A DNA stretch of 51,793 nucleotides from Dyella acidisoli. Its GTDB lineage: Bacteria; Pseudomonadota; Gammaproteobacteria; Xanthomonadales; Rhodanobacteraceae. The stretch lies in assembly GCF_030160295.1 (NCBI RefSeq), contig NZ_BSOB01000025.1:100655-152447 (forward strand), read 5' to 3'. Below, piece after piece: positions 23,644-32,855 of this stretch; position 1 is the first letter of the stretch; each line of letters starts with the position of its first letter. The notes beneath the pieces were generated by a model that had not been told where the DNA came from, made no database searches, and worked only from the letters and a program-made list of their open reading frames with translations. The position numbers and the translations under genes were made by a program.

Positions 23644-24177
23644 TTATTTCGCCTGATCCACGATCCACGTCACCGCCGCTTTCACCTGCGCGTCGTTCAG
23701 CGAAGGATTGCCGCCCTTCGCCGGCATGAAATTGCCATCCGGACCCTTGTAGCCGTCGGTGGCGTGCTTGATCAGCGTATCCAGGCCTTCCGCGATGCGA
23801 GGTGCCCACATCGACTTGTTGCCCAGCACGGGCGCGCCCGCCACGCCGGCGGTATGGCAGCTGTGGCAGAGGTTGTCGTAGATGGTCTTGCCGTCGGTGG
23901 TGCCGCCATAGGCGACTTGCGCGGCGGCGGCTTTGGCAGCGGCGTCCTGTGCGGCCAGCATGGCGGCGCGGCCGGTGTTGCCGGCGTAGACGGCGCCGTT
24001 GGGAGCGAGACTGGCGGAGAGTTGTTTCGCGGTGCCCGGATCGGTTTCCTTGGGTTCGTGCTCGTAGATCGTCCAGGCGGTAAAGATCAGGACCAGGGTC
24101 AGTACACCGAGACCGGCGATAAGCAGCGAGAACTGATGAAGGAAGCTCTGGTCGGATTTGCTCATGGAACCGCTCAC
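23644..24177 (-). CDS. Membrane-anchored c-type cytochrome (c5-like)
   Basis: A 177-residue protein with one N-terminal membrane helix (about 13-35) and an Ala-rich linker. A monoheme domain with the heme motif CHSCH at 104-108 follows, and a downstream Met in GNFMPAKGG is the probable sixth ligand. The heme would lie on the periplasmic side, and the protein probably carries electrons to a terminal oxidase or another reductase. The start is GTG at 24177, which has a GGAG site seven bases upstream; ATG 24165 is the alternative. It has a strong terminator of its own. It is divergent from the RND efflux operon, with the 292-bp inverted-repeat element between them. Confidence 0.88.
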   Translation of the reverse strand: MSGSMSKSDQSFLHQFSLLIAGLGVLTLVLIFTAWTIYEHEPKETDPGTAKQLSASLAPNGAVYAGNTGRAAMLAAQDAAAKAAAAQVAYGGTTDGKTIYDNLCHSCHTAGVAGAPVLGNKSMWAPRIAEGLDTLIKHATDGYKGPDGNFMPAKGGNPSLNDAQVKAAVTWIVDQAK

Positions 24178-24891
24178 ACAAGTACTCCAGTCATCGAATG
24201 ATTAATCTGGAAAGCCGCCACGTTCCCCCCGTGACGTACCTTGGCGCCCCTGGCGACCGTGCCGCAGCGAACCGTACGGCTGCCATGGACAATAAGGCTC
24301 GGAGTATAGACGAAGCCTTCGATAAGTTAAGGGCCCTCTGATCTATTCCACGTACCCGGCATGACGTCCAGAAGGCCCGCAGGGTGTGTTGCGTGGCGCA
24401 GAGCAGACTGGCCGTCTGTTCAAGCCGCGTGGCACAGCCTGCGGGCCTTCTGGACGTCACCCCGTCATCGATATTCAACCTGTGGGGCCGCACTGTATGC
24501 GCGCAGCAATTCGCCCCAGCGTCTAGACAGACAGCCAGTCTGCCTTCGCCGCTGCGACAAATTGCTGCGCGCATACAGTGCGGTGACGGGTGCGTGGAAT
24601 AGATCAGAGGGCCCTTAAGCCACCGTCTCGCCAGATTGTCGGCCGCACACCGCGGTGATTTGTCCGTATTCTTCAGTAGAGTAGATAAGCGGGTGCCTGC
24701 AGGCGTACGGTCATGCCTGCTTGCTACGCTTAGCGCCCCGGACCGTGCCATCGGTCATAAGGCACCTGTGTCAACTGGCATTGTCCAAGGTCGTTCAGCA
24801 GCCCCTATGCTTGTTCGCAAGCTATAAGCAAGAGTGCGTCGTCTGCACAGGCGGAGTCGGGTGGTTCCGCCGTTCATTCCAGGAGTTTCAC
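24178..24891. other. Divergent intergenic region carrying a structured element
   Basis: 714 bases without a credible gene. The open frames in this stretch all run through the inverted repeats and look like shadows. The left 150 bases should hold the cytochrome c promoter and the right 270 bases the efflux operon promoter; I could not assign clear boxes. Bases 24327-24618 form the nested palindromic element described separately. Confidence 0.6.
24327..24618. repeat. 292-bp nested inverted-repeat element (MITE-like)
   Basis: The ends are inverted repeats: 24327-24358 matches 24587-24618 with one mismatch in 32 bases, the outer 26 being perfect and beginning TTAAGGGCCCTCTG. Inside are two perfect hairpins. 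Hairpin 1 is 24362-24383 with 24438-24459 (22 bp), and hairpin 2 is 24488-24511 with 24560-24583 (24 bp). The two stems differ in sequence, but the loops carry matching, inverted 17-base cores. The ends, the hairpins and the loop cores are all symmetric about the same centre (about 24472.5). TTAA at both ends could be a target-site duplication. No transposase is inside. Best guess: a non-autonomous mobile element, or a large structured DNA/RNA element of unknown type. Confidence 0.8.
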
Positions 24892-26151
24892 ATGTCGCGT
24901 TTTTGGAAGATCGCGTTGATCGTGGTCGCCGTGCTGGTGGTGGGCGGGGTCGCCTTCCGCTTGATGCACAAACCAGGAGAAGCACCGGGTACCGGCAGTC
25001 ACCATGCCAAGGCCAGCCAGAACGGCGGCCCGCCGGGCGCTGACGGCCAGGACAAGGACAATGCACCTGTGCCGGTAACGGTGGAGCCTACCGTCAGGCA
25101 GAACGTGCCCGTGTATCTGACTGCGCTAGGTACGGTAACGGCACTCAATACCGTAACGGTGAATCCGCAGGTCGGCGGCCAGCTGTGGACGATCAACTTC
25201 AAGGAAGGTCAGACGGTGAAGAAGGGCGATGTGATCGCCCAGATCGATCCGCGCACCTACCAGGCCGCCTACGATCAGGCGGTGGCGAAACAGAAGCAGG
25301 ATGAAGCCGCGCTGGCTACCGCCATCAGCACGCTGGACCGCAACCAGAAGCTGGTCGCCAGCGGTTACGTCGCTGCGTTGAACATCGATACGTATCGCAA
25401 CAACGTCAACCAACTCAAGGCGACGGTGGTGGCGGACGAGGCGAATGTGCGCTCGACCAAAGTGCAGCTCGACTTCACCAAGATCATTTCGCCGATCGAC
25501 GGCGTAGCCGGCATTCGCCAGGTCGATCCGGGCAACGTGGTGACCACCAGCACGGCGATCGTGACACTTACGCAGATCCAGCCGGTCTACGTGATCTTCA
25601 ACCTGCCTGAGCAGAATCTCGAAGCCGTGCGCGACTCGTTCCAGGGTGGCGTGAACAAGCTCGAAGTGATCGCGCTGGACCGCGCCGATGCGCATCCGCT
25701 CGATACCACGGGCGGCTTGCAGGTGGTCGACAACCAGATCGACACCGGCACCGGCACGTTCAAGCTGCGCGCGATTTTCGACAATCCCAAGAGCGCGCTG
25801 TGGCCAGGCCAGTTTGTGAACGTGCGGCTGCGCGTGAACACCGTCTCCGGCGGCCTGGTGATTCCGGCACAGGCGGTGCAGCGTGGTCCAGACGGCGATT
25901 TCGTCTACAAGCTGCAATCGGATAAAACCGTTGCGATGCAGCCGGTGAAAGTGGCCAGCGAAGTGGGCGACAGCCATGTGATGGTTAGCACCGGTCTGGC
26001 CGAGGGCGATCAGGTGGTTACGGAAGGCCAGTTCCGCCTGAAGCCTGGCAGCAAAGTGAATGCGCTCAAGCCTGGCGAAGTGCCGCCGGCGCCGGTGGCT
26101 TCGGATGGCAAGAAAGGCAAGCAAGGTGGGCGTAGCGCCAGTGCTGGCTGA
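24892..26151 (+). CDS. RND efflux periplasmic adaptor subunit (MdtA-like)
   Basis: A 419-residue membrane-fusion protein. One N-terminal anchor helix (5-22) is followed by a polar linker, a lipoyl/biotinyl-like half (VNPQVGGQLWTINFKEGQTVKKGDVIAQIDP, about 85-115), an alpha-hairpin (about 118-190), the second lipoyl half with SPIDGVAGIRQVDPGNVV, and beta-barrel and membrane-proximal domains. It links the inner-membrane pump to an outer-membrane TolC-type channel. The ATG at 24892 has AGGAG six bases upstream; the frame is open to 24721 but that part is not protein-like. It is the first gene of an adaptor-permease-permease operon; no regulator or outer-membrane factor is adjacent. Confidence 0.93.
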   Translation: MSRFWKIALIVVAVLVVGGVAFRLMHKPGEAPGTGSHHAKASQNGGPPGADGQDKDNAPVPVTVEPTVRQNVPVYLTALGTVTALNTVTVNPQVGGQLWTINFKEGQTVKKGDVIAQIDPRTYQAAYDQAVAKQKQDEAALATAISTLDRNQKLVASGYVAALNIDTYRNNVNQLKATVVADEANVRSTKVQLDFTKIISPIDGVAGIRQVDPGNVVTTSTAIVTLTQIQPVYVIFNLPEQNLEAVRDSFQGGVNKLEVIALDRADAHPLDTTGGLQVVDNQIDTGTGTFKLRAIFDNPKSALWPGQFVNVRLRVNTVSGGLVIPAQAVQRGPDGDFVYKLQSDKTVAMQPVKVASEVGDSHVMVSTGLAEGDQVVTEGQFRLKPGSKVNALKPGEVPPAPVASDGKKGKQGGRSASAG

Positions 26152-26163
26152 TGCCAACACTTA

Positions 26164-26218
26164 TCCCTCTGCCCCATTAGTGATCAAAGCATTAGTGATC
26201 AAAGATGAGGCAGAGGGA
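26164..26218 (+). repeat. Stem enclosing a perfect 15-bp tandem repeat
   Basis: Bases 26164-26173 pair with 26209-26218 as a perfect 10-bp stem. The loop contains CATTAGTGATCAAAG twice in direct tandem (26175-26189 and 26190-26204). It lies between the adaptor gene and the first permease gene. It may tune the ratio of the two proteins or be a recent slippage duplication. Confidence 0.65.
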
Positions 26219-26275
26219 GTTATGACGGGGCTCTCCATGGACGAGAGCACGGCTCACATTTAAACGGTACTCCCC

Positions 26276-29200
26276 ATGGGATTCTCTACCCTCTTCATCC
26301 GCCGCCCCATCGCCACCTCGCTGCTCATGGTGGCGGTGATGCTGCTCGGCGTGCTCGGCTATCGCCAGCTGCCCGTGTCCGCGTTGCCGGAAATCGAAGC
26401 CCCTAGCCTGGTGGTTACCACCACGTATCCGGGGGCAAGCGCTGCGACCATGGCTTCGCTGGTGACGACCCCGCTGGAACGCCAGCTCGGCCAGATTTCC
26501 GGCCTGGACATGATGACGTCCGATTCATCGGCGGGCCTGTCCACCATCGTGCTGCAGTTCAACATGGACCGCGATATCGACATCGCCGCGCAGGACGTGC
26601 AGGCGATGATCAACCAGGCGCGCGGCACGCTGCCCACCACGCTGCCGTATCCGCCGGTGTACAACCGCGTGAACCCGGCCGACGCGCCGATCATGACGCT
26701 GATGCTCACTTCCGACAGCCGCGAGCTGCGTTATGTGAACAACCTGGCGGATTCGATCCTCGCGCAAAAACTCTCGCAGGTGCAGGGCGTGGGCCTGGTG
26801 TCGATCGCCGGCAACGTGCGCCCGGCCGTGCGCATCCAGGTGAATCCGGCGCAATTGGCCAATCTCGGCCTCACCATGGAAGACGTGCGCAGCGCGCTCA
26901 CCCAGGCCAACGTGAACGCGCCCAAGGGCACGCTCAACGGCGCCACGCAGTCGTACACCATTTCCACCAACGATCAGCTCGAAACGGCGGCCGAGTACAA
27001 GAACACCATCATTTCCTACAAGAGCACCACCAACGCACCGGTACGCCTGTCCGACGTAGCGAAGGTGGTTGATGGCGTGGAGAACGACCAGCTTGCCGCG
27101 TGGGCCAATGGCAAGCCGGCGGTGCTGCTGGATATTCGCCGCCAGCCCGGCGCGAACATCGTGCAGACAGTGCAGCACATCCGCGACATCATGCCGCAGC
27201 TGCGCAGCGTGCTGCCGGCGGACGTGCATCTGGATGTATTCGCCGACCGCACCATCACCATCCGCGCGTCGGTGGAAGACGTGCAGTTCACCCTGCTGCT
27301 CACTATCGCGCTGGTGGTGGCAGTGATCTTCGTGTTCCTGCGCCGTTTGTGGGCGACGGTGATTCCATCGGTGGCGGTGCCGTTGTCGTTGCTGGGCACC
27401 TTCGGCGTGATGGCGTTTGCCGGCATGTCGCTGGACAACCTCTCGCTGATGGCGCTGACGGTGGCCACCGGCTTCGTGGTGGACGATGCGATCGTGATGA
27501 TCGAAAACATCGTGCGCTACATCGAGCAGGGCAAGGACGGCAAGGAAGCGGCGGAGGTCGGTGCGAAGGAAATCGGCTTCACCGTGTTGTCGCTGACCGT
27601 GTCGCTGATCGCGGTGTTCCTGCCGCTGCTGCTGATGCCGGGCGTTACCGGCCGCCTGTTCCATGAGTTCGCCTGGGTGCTCGCCACGGCGGTGGTGATC
27701 TCCATGCTGGTGTCGCTGACGCTGACGCCGATGATGTGCGCGTATCTGCTCAAGCCCGATGCACTGCCCGAAGGCGAGGATGCCCACGAACGTCATCTGG
27801 CCGCCGGCAAACGCACGGTGTGGGCGCGCACGGTTGGGTTGTATGAAAGCACCTTGGATTGGGTGCTCAATCATCAGCGCCTGATGATTGTCGTGGCCTT
27901 CTCGGCTGTCGCGGTAACGGTGTTCCTCTACATCGCGATTCCGAAGGGCTTGCTGCCCGAGCAGGACACCGGCCTGATTACCGGCGTAGTGCAAGCCGAT
28001 CAGAACGTCGCGTTTCCGCAGATGGAACAACGCACCAAAGCCGTGGCGGATGCGCTGCAGAAGAACCCGAACGTGGCGGGAGTAGCGGCGTTCATCGGTG
28101 CCGGTTCGGTCAATCCCACGCTCAACCAGGGCCAGATCAGCATTGTGCTGAAGGATCGCAGCAAGCGCAGCAGCCTGGATGACGTGGTGGCAAGCTTGCA
28201 GAACGATGCGGCCAACATTCCTGGCGTGGCGCTGTATTTGAAACCCGTGCAGGACGTGACGCTGGATACGCGCGTGGCGGCCACCGAGTATCAATACTCG
28301 ATGTCGGACGTGAGTTCGCCAGAGTTGGCCGACGCCGCCACGAAGATGACCCAGGCGCTGCGCCAGCGTCCTGAACTGGCGGACGTGGATAACAATCTCG
28401 CCGACCAGGGCACGGCGCTGAAACTCACCATCGATCGTGACAAGGCCAGCACGCTGGGCGTGCCGGTGCAGACCATCGACGACACGCTGTATGACTCATT
28501 CGGTCAGCGCCAGATCTCCACCATCTTCACGCAGTTGAATCAGTATCGCGTGGTGCTGGAGGTAGAGCCGCAGTTCCGCACCAGCACGTCGCTGCTCAAC
28601 CAGCTCACCGTGAAGAGCAACGGCAGCGGTGCGCTCACCGGCAGCAATGCCACGACGTTCGGCCAGGCGGCATCGAGCAATTCGTCCACGACCACCGGCA
28701 TCGCCACGGCCAACACCGGCATCATTCTCGGCAGCGGCGGCACCATTCCACTGGCTTCGCTGGTGAATGCGGAAGTGACCACCGCGCCGCTGGTGATCAG
28801 CCATCAGCAGCAACTGCCAGCGGTGACGGTCTCGTTCAACCTGGCGCCGGGCTATTCGCTCTCCGAAGCCGTCGAGGCGATTCATCAAGTGGAGCAGCAG
28901 CTCAACTTCCCGCCGCAAGTGCGCGGGCAATTCATCGGCAAGGCGGCGGAGTTTTCATCCTCGCTGGGCAACGAAGCACTGCTGCTGCTTGCGTCGATCA
29001 TCGTGATCTACATCGTGCTGGGTGTGTTGTACGAGAGCTACATCCATCCCATCACAATCATCTCCACGCTGCCGCCAGCAGGCGTCGGTGCCTTGTTGGC
29101 GCTGATACTGTGCAACATGAGCCTGTCGGTGGATGGCATCGTCGGTATCGTGCTGCTGATCGGTATCGTGAAGAAGAACGCGATCATGATGATCGACTTC

Positions 29201-29515
29201 GCGATCGAGGCGCAGCGCACCGGCATGACGCCGCGCGAAGCGATTCGTCGTGCGTGCCTGCTGCGTTTCCGCCCGATCATGATGACCACCGCCGCCGCCA
29301 TGCTCGGCGCCTTGCCGTTGGCGTTGGGCAACGGCATCGGTTCGGAATTGCGTCGTCCGCTGGGTGTCTCCATCGTCGGCGGCTTGCTGCTTTCGCAGCT
29401 GGTGACGCTGTACACCACGCCGGTGATCTACCTGTACATGGAGCGGTTCTCGGAGTGGCTGCAGGCACGCAGGGAGCAGCGGGCCCTGCGTCACGCTGCG
29501 CGTGATGCAGTTTAG
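26276..29515 (+). CDS. RND efflux permease, first (MdtB-like, HAE-1)
   Basis: A 1079-residue proton-driven multidrug pump of the AcrB/MdtB type. It has the twofold layout: a membrane helix at 10-30, a periplasmic porter/docking domain, helices 2-6, then the same again after about residue 540. The proton-relay acids are in GFVVDDAIVMIEN (about 400-412), and the matching Lys in GIVKKNAIMMIDFA (about 963-976). It differs clearly from the second permease, so the pump is probably a heterotrimer like MdtB2C. A serine/threonine-rich insertion (about 785-820: SNGSGALTGSNATTFGQAA region) is longer than in typical members. There is no obvious ribosome site before the ATG. Confidence 0.94.
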   Translation: MGFSTLFIRRPIATSLLMVAVMLLGVLGYRQLPVSALPEIEAPSLVVTTTYPGASAATMASLVTTPLERQLGQISGLDMMTSDSSAGLSTIVLQFNMDRDIDIAAQDVQAMINQARGTLPTTLPYPPVYNRVNPADAPIMTLMLTSDSRELRYVNNLADSILAQKLSQVQGVGLVSIAGNVRPAVRIQVNPAQLANLGLTMEDVRSALTQANVNAPKGTLNGATQSYTISTNDQLETAAEYKNTIISYKSTTNAPVRLSDVAKVVDGVENDQLAAWANGKPAVLLDIRRQPGANIVQTVQHIRDIMPQLRSVLPADVHLDVFADRTITIRASVEDVQFTLLLTIALVVAVIFVFLRRLWATVIPSVAVPLSLLGTFGVMAFAGMSLDNLSLMALTVATGFVVDDAIVMIENIVRYIEQGKDGKEAAEVGAKEIGFTVLSLTVSLIAVFLPLLLMPGVTGRLFHEFAWVLATAVVISMLVSLTLTPMMCAYLLKPDALPEGEDAHERHLAAGKRTVWARTVGLYESTLDWVLNHQRLMIVVAFSAVAVTVFLYIAIPKGLLPEQDTGLITGVVQADQNVAFPQMEQRTKAVADALQKNPNVAGVAAFIGAGSVNPTLNQGQISIVLKDRSKRSSLDDVVASLQNDAANIPGVALYLKPVQDVTLDTRVAATEYQYSMSDVSSPELADAATKMTQALRQRPELADVDNNLADQGTALKLTIDRDKASTLGVPVQTIDDTLYDSFGQRQISTIFTQLNQYRVVLEVEPQFRTSTSLLNQLTVKSNGSGALTGSNATTFGQAASSNSSTTTGIATANTGIILGSGGTIPLASLVNAEVTTAPLVISHQQQLPAVTVSFNLAPGYSLSEAVEAIHQVEQQLNFPPQVRGQFIGKAAEFSSSLGNEALLLLASIIVIYIVLGVLYESYIHPITIISTLPPAGVGALLALILCNMSLSVDGIVGIVLLIGIVKKNAIMMIDFAIEAQRTGMTPREAIRRACLLRFRPIMMTTAAAMLGALPLALGNGIGSELRRPLGVSIVGGLLLSQLVTLYTTPVIYLYMERFSEWLQARREQRALRHAARDAV

Positions 29516-29622
29516 GTAATGCGCTTTTCGCTTTCACCTCCTCTTGCCCGTGAGCCAGCTGGTAAACGGGGAAGGGAGAGTGAGGGCATCAACCTTTCAG
29601 CCCGCTGCACGTTGTTTCAAGC

Positions 29623-32600
29623 ATGAATATCTCCGCTCCCTTCATCCGTCGCCCTATCGGTACCTCCCTGCTGGCGATGGGTGTGTTCGTGATCGGTGCC
29701 ATCTGCTATTCGCTGCTTGGCATCGCCGCCTTGCCGAACATGCAGTTCCCAGTGATCTTCGTCAGTGCCAATCAAGCCGGCGCGAGCGCGGATAACATGG
29801 CAACCACGGTGGCGGCGCCGCTGGAACGCCATCTGGGGCAAATTCCAGGCATCGACACCATGCGCTCGGTGAGTTCATTGGGCAGCACCTTGGTGTTCCT
29901 GATATTCGACGGTAGCCGCAACATCGACGACGCGGCGCGCGATGTGCAGGCTGCGATCAATGCGGCGCAGCCGGATCTGCCTACTGGTCTCAACAGCCCG
30001 CCCAGCTACGAAAAAGCCAATCCCAACGACGACCCGATCATCGCCTTTGCGCTGACCTCCGAAACGCAGTCCGCGCGTGATCTCTATGACGTGTCGGACT
30101 CGCTGCTTGCGCAGCGATTGCGTCAGCTGCCCGGGGTGTCGGAGGTGGATATCCTTGGCGCCGCTACACCGGCTGTGCGCATCGACGTCAATCTGCGCGC
30201 ACTCAATGCGATGGGGCTTTCTCCCGATCAATTGCGCAATGCACTGACGGCCGCCAACGTGTTCCAGCCGAAAGGCTTTCTTTCCAATGGCAAGACCACC
30301 ATGGCGGTGGAGGCCAACGATGCCCTGCATACGGCCGCCGATTTTTCCAGTTTGGTCATTTCGACCAGCGGCAAGGGCGTGCCGGTGCGCTTGAAGGATG
30401 TCGCCCGGGTGTACGACGGCCAGCAGGATGCGTATCAGGCCGCATGGTTCCAGGGCAAGCCGGCGGTGTTGATGTATGTGTACCGACAATCGAATGCCAA
30501 CATCATCGATGTCACCGACCGCGTGAAAGCGGAAGTGCCATTGCTGCGCAATTATCTGCAACCCGGCACCACACTGACGCCGTACTTCGACGGCACGCCG
30601 ACCATTCGCGCATCGCTGCACGAAGTGCAGGCGACGCTGCTGATCAGCCTCGCGATGGTCGTGCTGGTGATGGCGCTGTTTCTGCGCCGGCTGGCGCCGA
30701 CGTTGATCGCTGCCACCGCCGTGCCGCTGTCGCTGGCTGGTGCAGCCGTCGTCATGTATGCGGCGGGCTTCACGTTGAACAATCTCACGCTGCTCGCCGC
30801 CGTGATTGCGATCGGCTTCGTGGTGGATGACGCCATCGTGGTGATCGAAAACGTCGTGCGTCACATCGACCAGGGCATGACGCGCATGGAGGCAGCGCTG
30901 AAAGGTGCGCGCGAGATCGGCTTCACCATCGTTTCCATTACTGCGTCGCTGGTGGCGGTGTTCATCCCGCTGCTGTTCATGCAGGGCATCGTGGGCATGT
31001 TCTTCCAGGAGTTCACGCTGACGCTGGTTGGCGCCATCGTCGTGTCCGCGCTGGTCTCGCTTACGCTTACGCCATCGCTTTGCGGTCTCTTCCTGCGTGG
31101 GCACCCCACTAAGCAAACGGAATCGCGACTCGGTCGGGCGATCGATCGCATGCACGAAGGCATGCTCAAGCTCTACGAAGCCTCGCTGGATTTCTCGCTG
31201 CGTCACGCGTTGTTGCTGTCGCTCACGCCGCTGATACTGATCGGTATAACGCTGGTGATCGTCATGTCGGGCCAGATCAAGACCAGCCTGTTTCCTATGC
31301 AGGACACCGGCCTGATTCGCGGCCGTGCTACCTCCGGTGCCACGGTCTCCTTCCAGGATGCGGTCAGCCGCCAGCAGCGCCTGATCGACATGCTGCTGCG
31401 CGACCGTGACGTCGCCGTGGTCGGTTCGCGCCTGGGCAGCACGCGCACAGGTACGGCAGGTACGTTCGACATCGAACTCAAGACGCATGCGCAAGGCCGC
31501 AAGGACGACACCTTCACGGCATTGACACGGCTCAGCAAGAAAGCGGCGCAATATCCCGACCTCAATGTACGCCTGCGTGCGATCCAGGATCTGCCCAGCT
31601 TCGGTGGTGGCGGCACCAGCCAGGGCGCGCAATACCAGATGTCGTTGCAAGGCGACAACGCGGCTACGTTGAGCGAATGGTTGCCCAAGCTGGTCGACGA
31701 ATTACGCAAGAATCCCAAGTTGCGCGACGTGGGTAGCGATCTGGATGACGCCGGCTTGCAACAAAACATCGTGATCGATCGCGACAAGGCATCACGGCTG
31801 GAGGTCAGCGTCGGCACGATCGATTCGGCGATCTACGATTCCTTTGGCCAGCGTCAGGTCAGCAACATCTACGCCGACCTCAACCAGTACAAGGTGGTGG
31901 TGAATGCGCTGCCGGGTCAGACATCCACACCGCGCTCGATCGACGACATCCTGGTGCGTTCCAGCAGCGGCAAGATGGTGAGGCTATCTGCTTTCGCGCG
32001 CCAAGTGCCGGGCCTGGCGCCGACCCAGGTCACGCACATGAACCAGTACACCACCATGAGCCTGAGCTTCAACCTCGCGCCAGGCATAAGCATGGGTGAA
32101 GCACTGCAGATCGTGCAGGCTACGGCGAACAATATGCGCATGCCGGGTGACATCAAGCTCGATATTGGCGGCGATTTCCGTCGCTTCCAGCAAACGCAGA
32201 GCGGCGGCTTGTTGCTGATCTTCGGTGCGATCCTTGTCGTCTATATCGTGCTGGGCATCCTCTACGAGAGCCTGATCCATCCCGTCACGATTCTTTCCAC
32301 ACTACCTGCCGCTGGCGTGGGTGCGCTGCTGGCGCTGTGGTTCACCAATACGGATCTATCGGTGATCGCGCAGATCGCGCTGGTGTTGTTGATTGGCATC
32401 GTGAAAAAGAACGCGATCATGATGATCGACTTCGCATTGGTTGCGCAGCGCGAACATGGCAAGACGCCGCTTGAAGCTGCGCGCGAGGCGAGCCTGGTGC
32501 GTTTCCGGCCGATCATGATGACCACGATGGTGGCGATTCTCGCAGCACTGCCGATCGCGATCGGGCTTGGTGAAGGTTCCGACCTGCGTCGACCGCTCGG

Positions 32601-32766
32601 TATTGCATTGATCGGCGGCTTGCTGATTTCGCAGAGCCTGACGTTGCTCAGCACTCCGGCGCTGTATGTGATTTTCTCCTGTCTCAGCGAACGCTGGGCC
32701 ATGTGGCGTTTGCGTAGGCGGGAACGAAAAGGTAGTCGACAGAGTGTGCTTGTGCGTGAGACCTAA
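29623..32766 (+). CDS. RND efflux permease, second (MdtC-like, HAE-1)
   Basis: A 1047-residue pump subunit with the same twofold 12-helix plan. It carries GFVVDDAIVVIEN in helix 4 and GIVKKNAIMMIDFA in helix 10, so its proton relay appears complete as well. It follows the first permease by 107 bases. In MdtABC-type pumps one permease mainly moves protons and the other mainly carries drugs; which is which cannot be told here. A perfect 13-bp hairpin lies beyond its stop. Confidence 0.94.
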   Translation: MNISAPFIRRPIGTSLLAMGVFVIGAICYSLLGIAALPNMQFPVIFVSANQAGASADNMATTVAAPLERHLGQIPGIDTMRSVSSLGSTLVFLIFDGSRNIDDAARDVQAAINAAQPDLPTGLNSPPSYEKANPNDDPIIAFALTSETQSARDLYDVSDSLLAQRLRQLPGVSEVDILGAATPAVRIDVNLRALNAMGLSPDQLRNALTAANVFQPKGFLSNGKTTMAVEANDALHTAADFSSLVISTSGKGVPVRLKDVARVYDGQQDAYQAAWFQGKPAVLMYVYRQSNANIIDVTDRVKAEVPLLRNYLQPGTTLTPYFDGTPTIRASLHEVQATLLISLAMVVLVMALFLRRLAPTLIAATAVPLSLAGAAVVMYAAGFTLNNLTLLAAVIAIGFVVDDAIVVIENVVRHIDQGMTRMEAALKGAREIGFTIVSITASLVAVFIPLLFMQGIVGMFFQEFTLTLVGAIVVSALVSLTLTPSLCGLFLRGHPTKQTESRLGRAIDRMHEGMLKLYEASLDFSLRHALLLSLTPLILIGITLVIVMSGQIKTSLFPMQDTGLIRGRATSGATVSFQDAVSRQQRLIDMLLRDRDVAVVGSRLGSTRTGTAGTFDIELKTHAQGRKDDTFTALTRLSKKAAQYPDLNVRLRAIQDLPSFGGGGTSQGAQYQMSLQGDNAATLSEWLPKLVDELRKNPKLRDVGSDLDDAGLQQNIVIDRDKASRLEVSVGTIDSAIYDSFGQRQVSNIYADLNQYKVVVNALPGQTSTPRSIDDILVRSSSGKMVRLSAFARQVPGLAPTQVTHMNQYTTMSLSFNLAPGISMGEALQIVQATANNMRMPGDIKLDIGGDFRRFQQTQSGGLLLIFGAILVVYIVLGILYESLIHPVTILSTLPAAGVGALLALWFTNTDLSVIAQIALVLLIGIVKKNAIMMIDFALVAQREHGKTPLEAAREASLVRFRPIMMTTMVAILAALPIAIGLGEGSDLRRPLGIALIGGLLISQSLTLLSTPALYVIFSCLSERWAMWRLRRRERKGSRQSVLVRET

Positions 32767-32770
32767 TGCA

Positions 32771-32800
32771 TGTTGGGGTTTGCGCTCCAATCTACGCAGA
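32771..32800. repeat. Degenerate family B repeat after the RND operon
   Basis: TGTTGGGGTTTGCGCTCCAA followed by TCTACGCAG resembles one half of the family B units (compare 21526-21554 and 46551-46575). It sits five bases after the stop of the second permease gene. Confidence 0.4.
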
Positions 32801-32812
32801 CTCTCGCGCAAT

Positions 32813-32846
32813 CACCCCTCCTCCCTATGTGACGGGAGGAGGGGTG
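32813..32846. terminator. Perfect 13-bp hairpin between convergent genes
   Basis: CACCCCTCCTCCC (32813-32825) pairs with 32834-32846 across an eight-base loop. It lies between the convergent RND permease and TonB-dependent receptor genes and may serve both as an end signal. No long T-tract follows on either side. Confidence 0.5.
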
Positions 32847-32855
32847 TCATTGCTC

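Noticed and set aside
24327..24618. Integron attC site or CRISPR-like array
   Set aside because: There are no GTTRRRY/RYYYAAC core sites, no integrase, and no repeat-spacer periodicity; the symmetry is a single nested palindrome.
24191..24751. 186-residue minus-strand frame across the divergent region
   Set aside because: It runs through every arm of the 292-bp inverted-repeat element, has no ribosome site, and resembles no protein; its residues are explained by the palindromes.
26525..28294. Long minus-strand open frame opposite the first RND permease
   Set aside because: It is a GC-driven shadow: His/Arg-rich, low-complexity, with no domain, and antisense to an intact pump gene. The same holds for 29875-31650 and 4842-6203.
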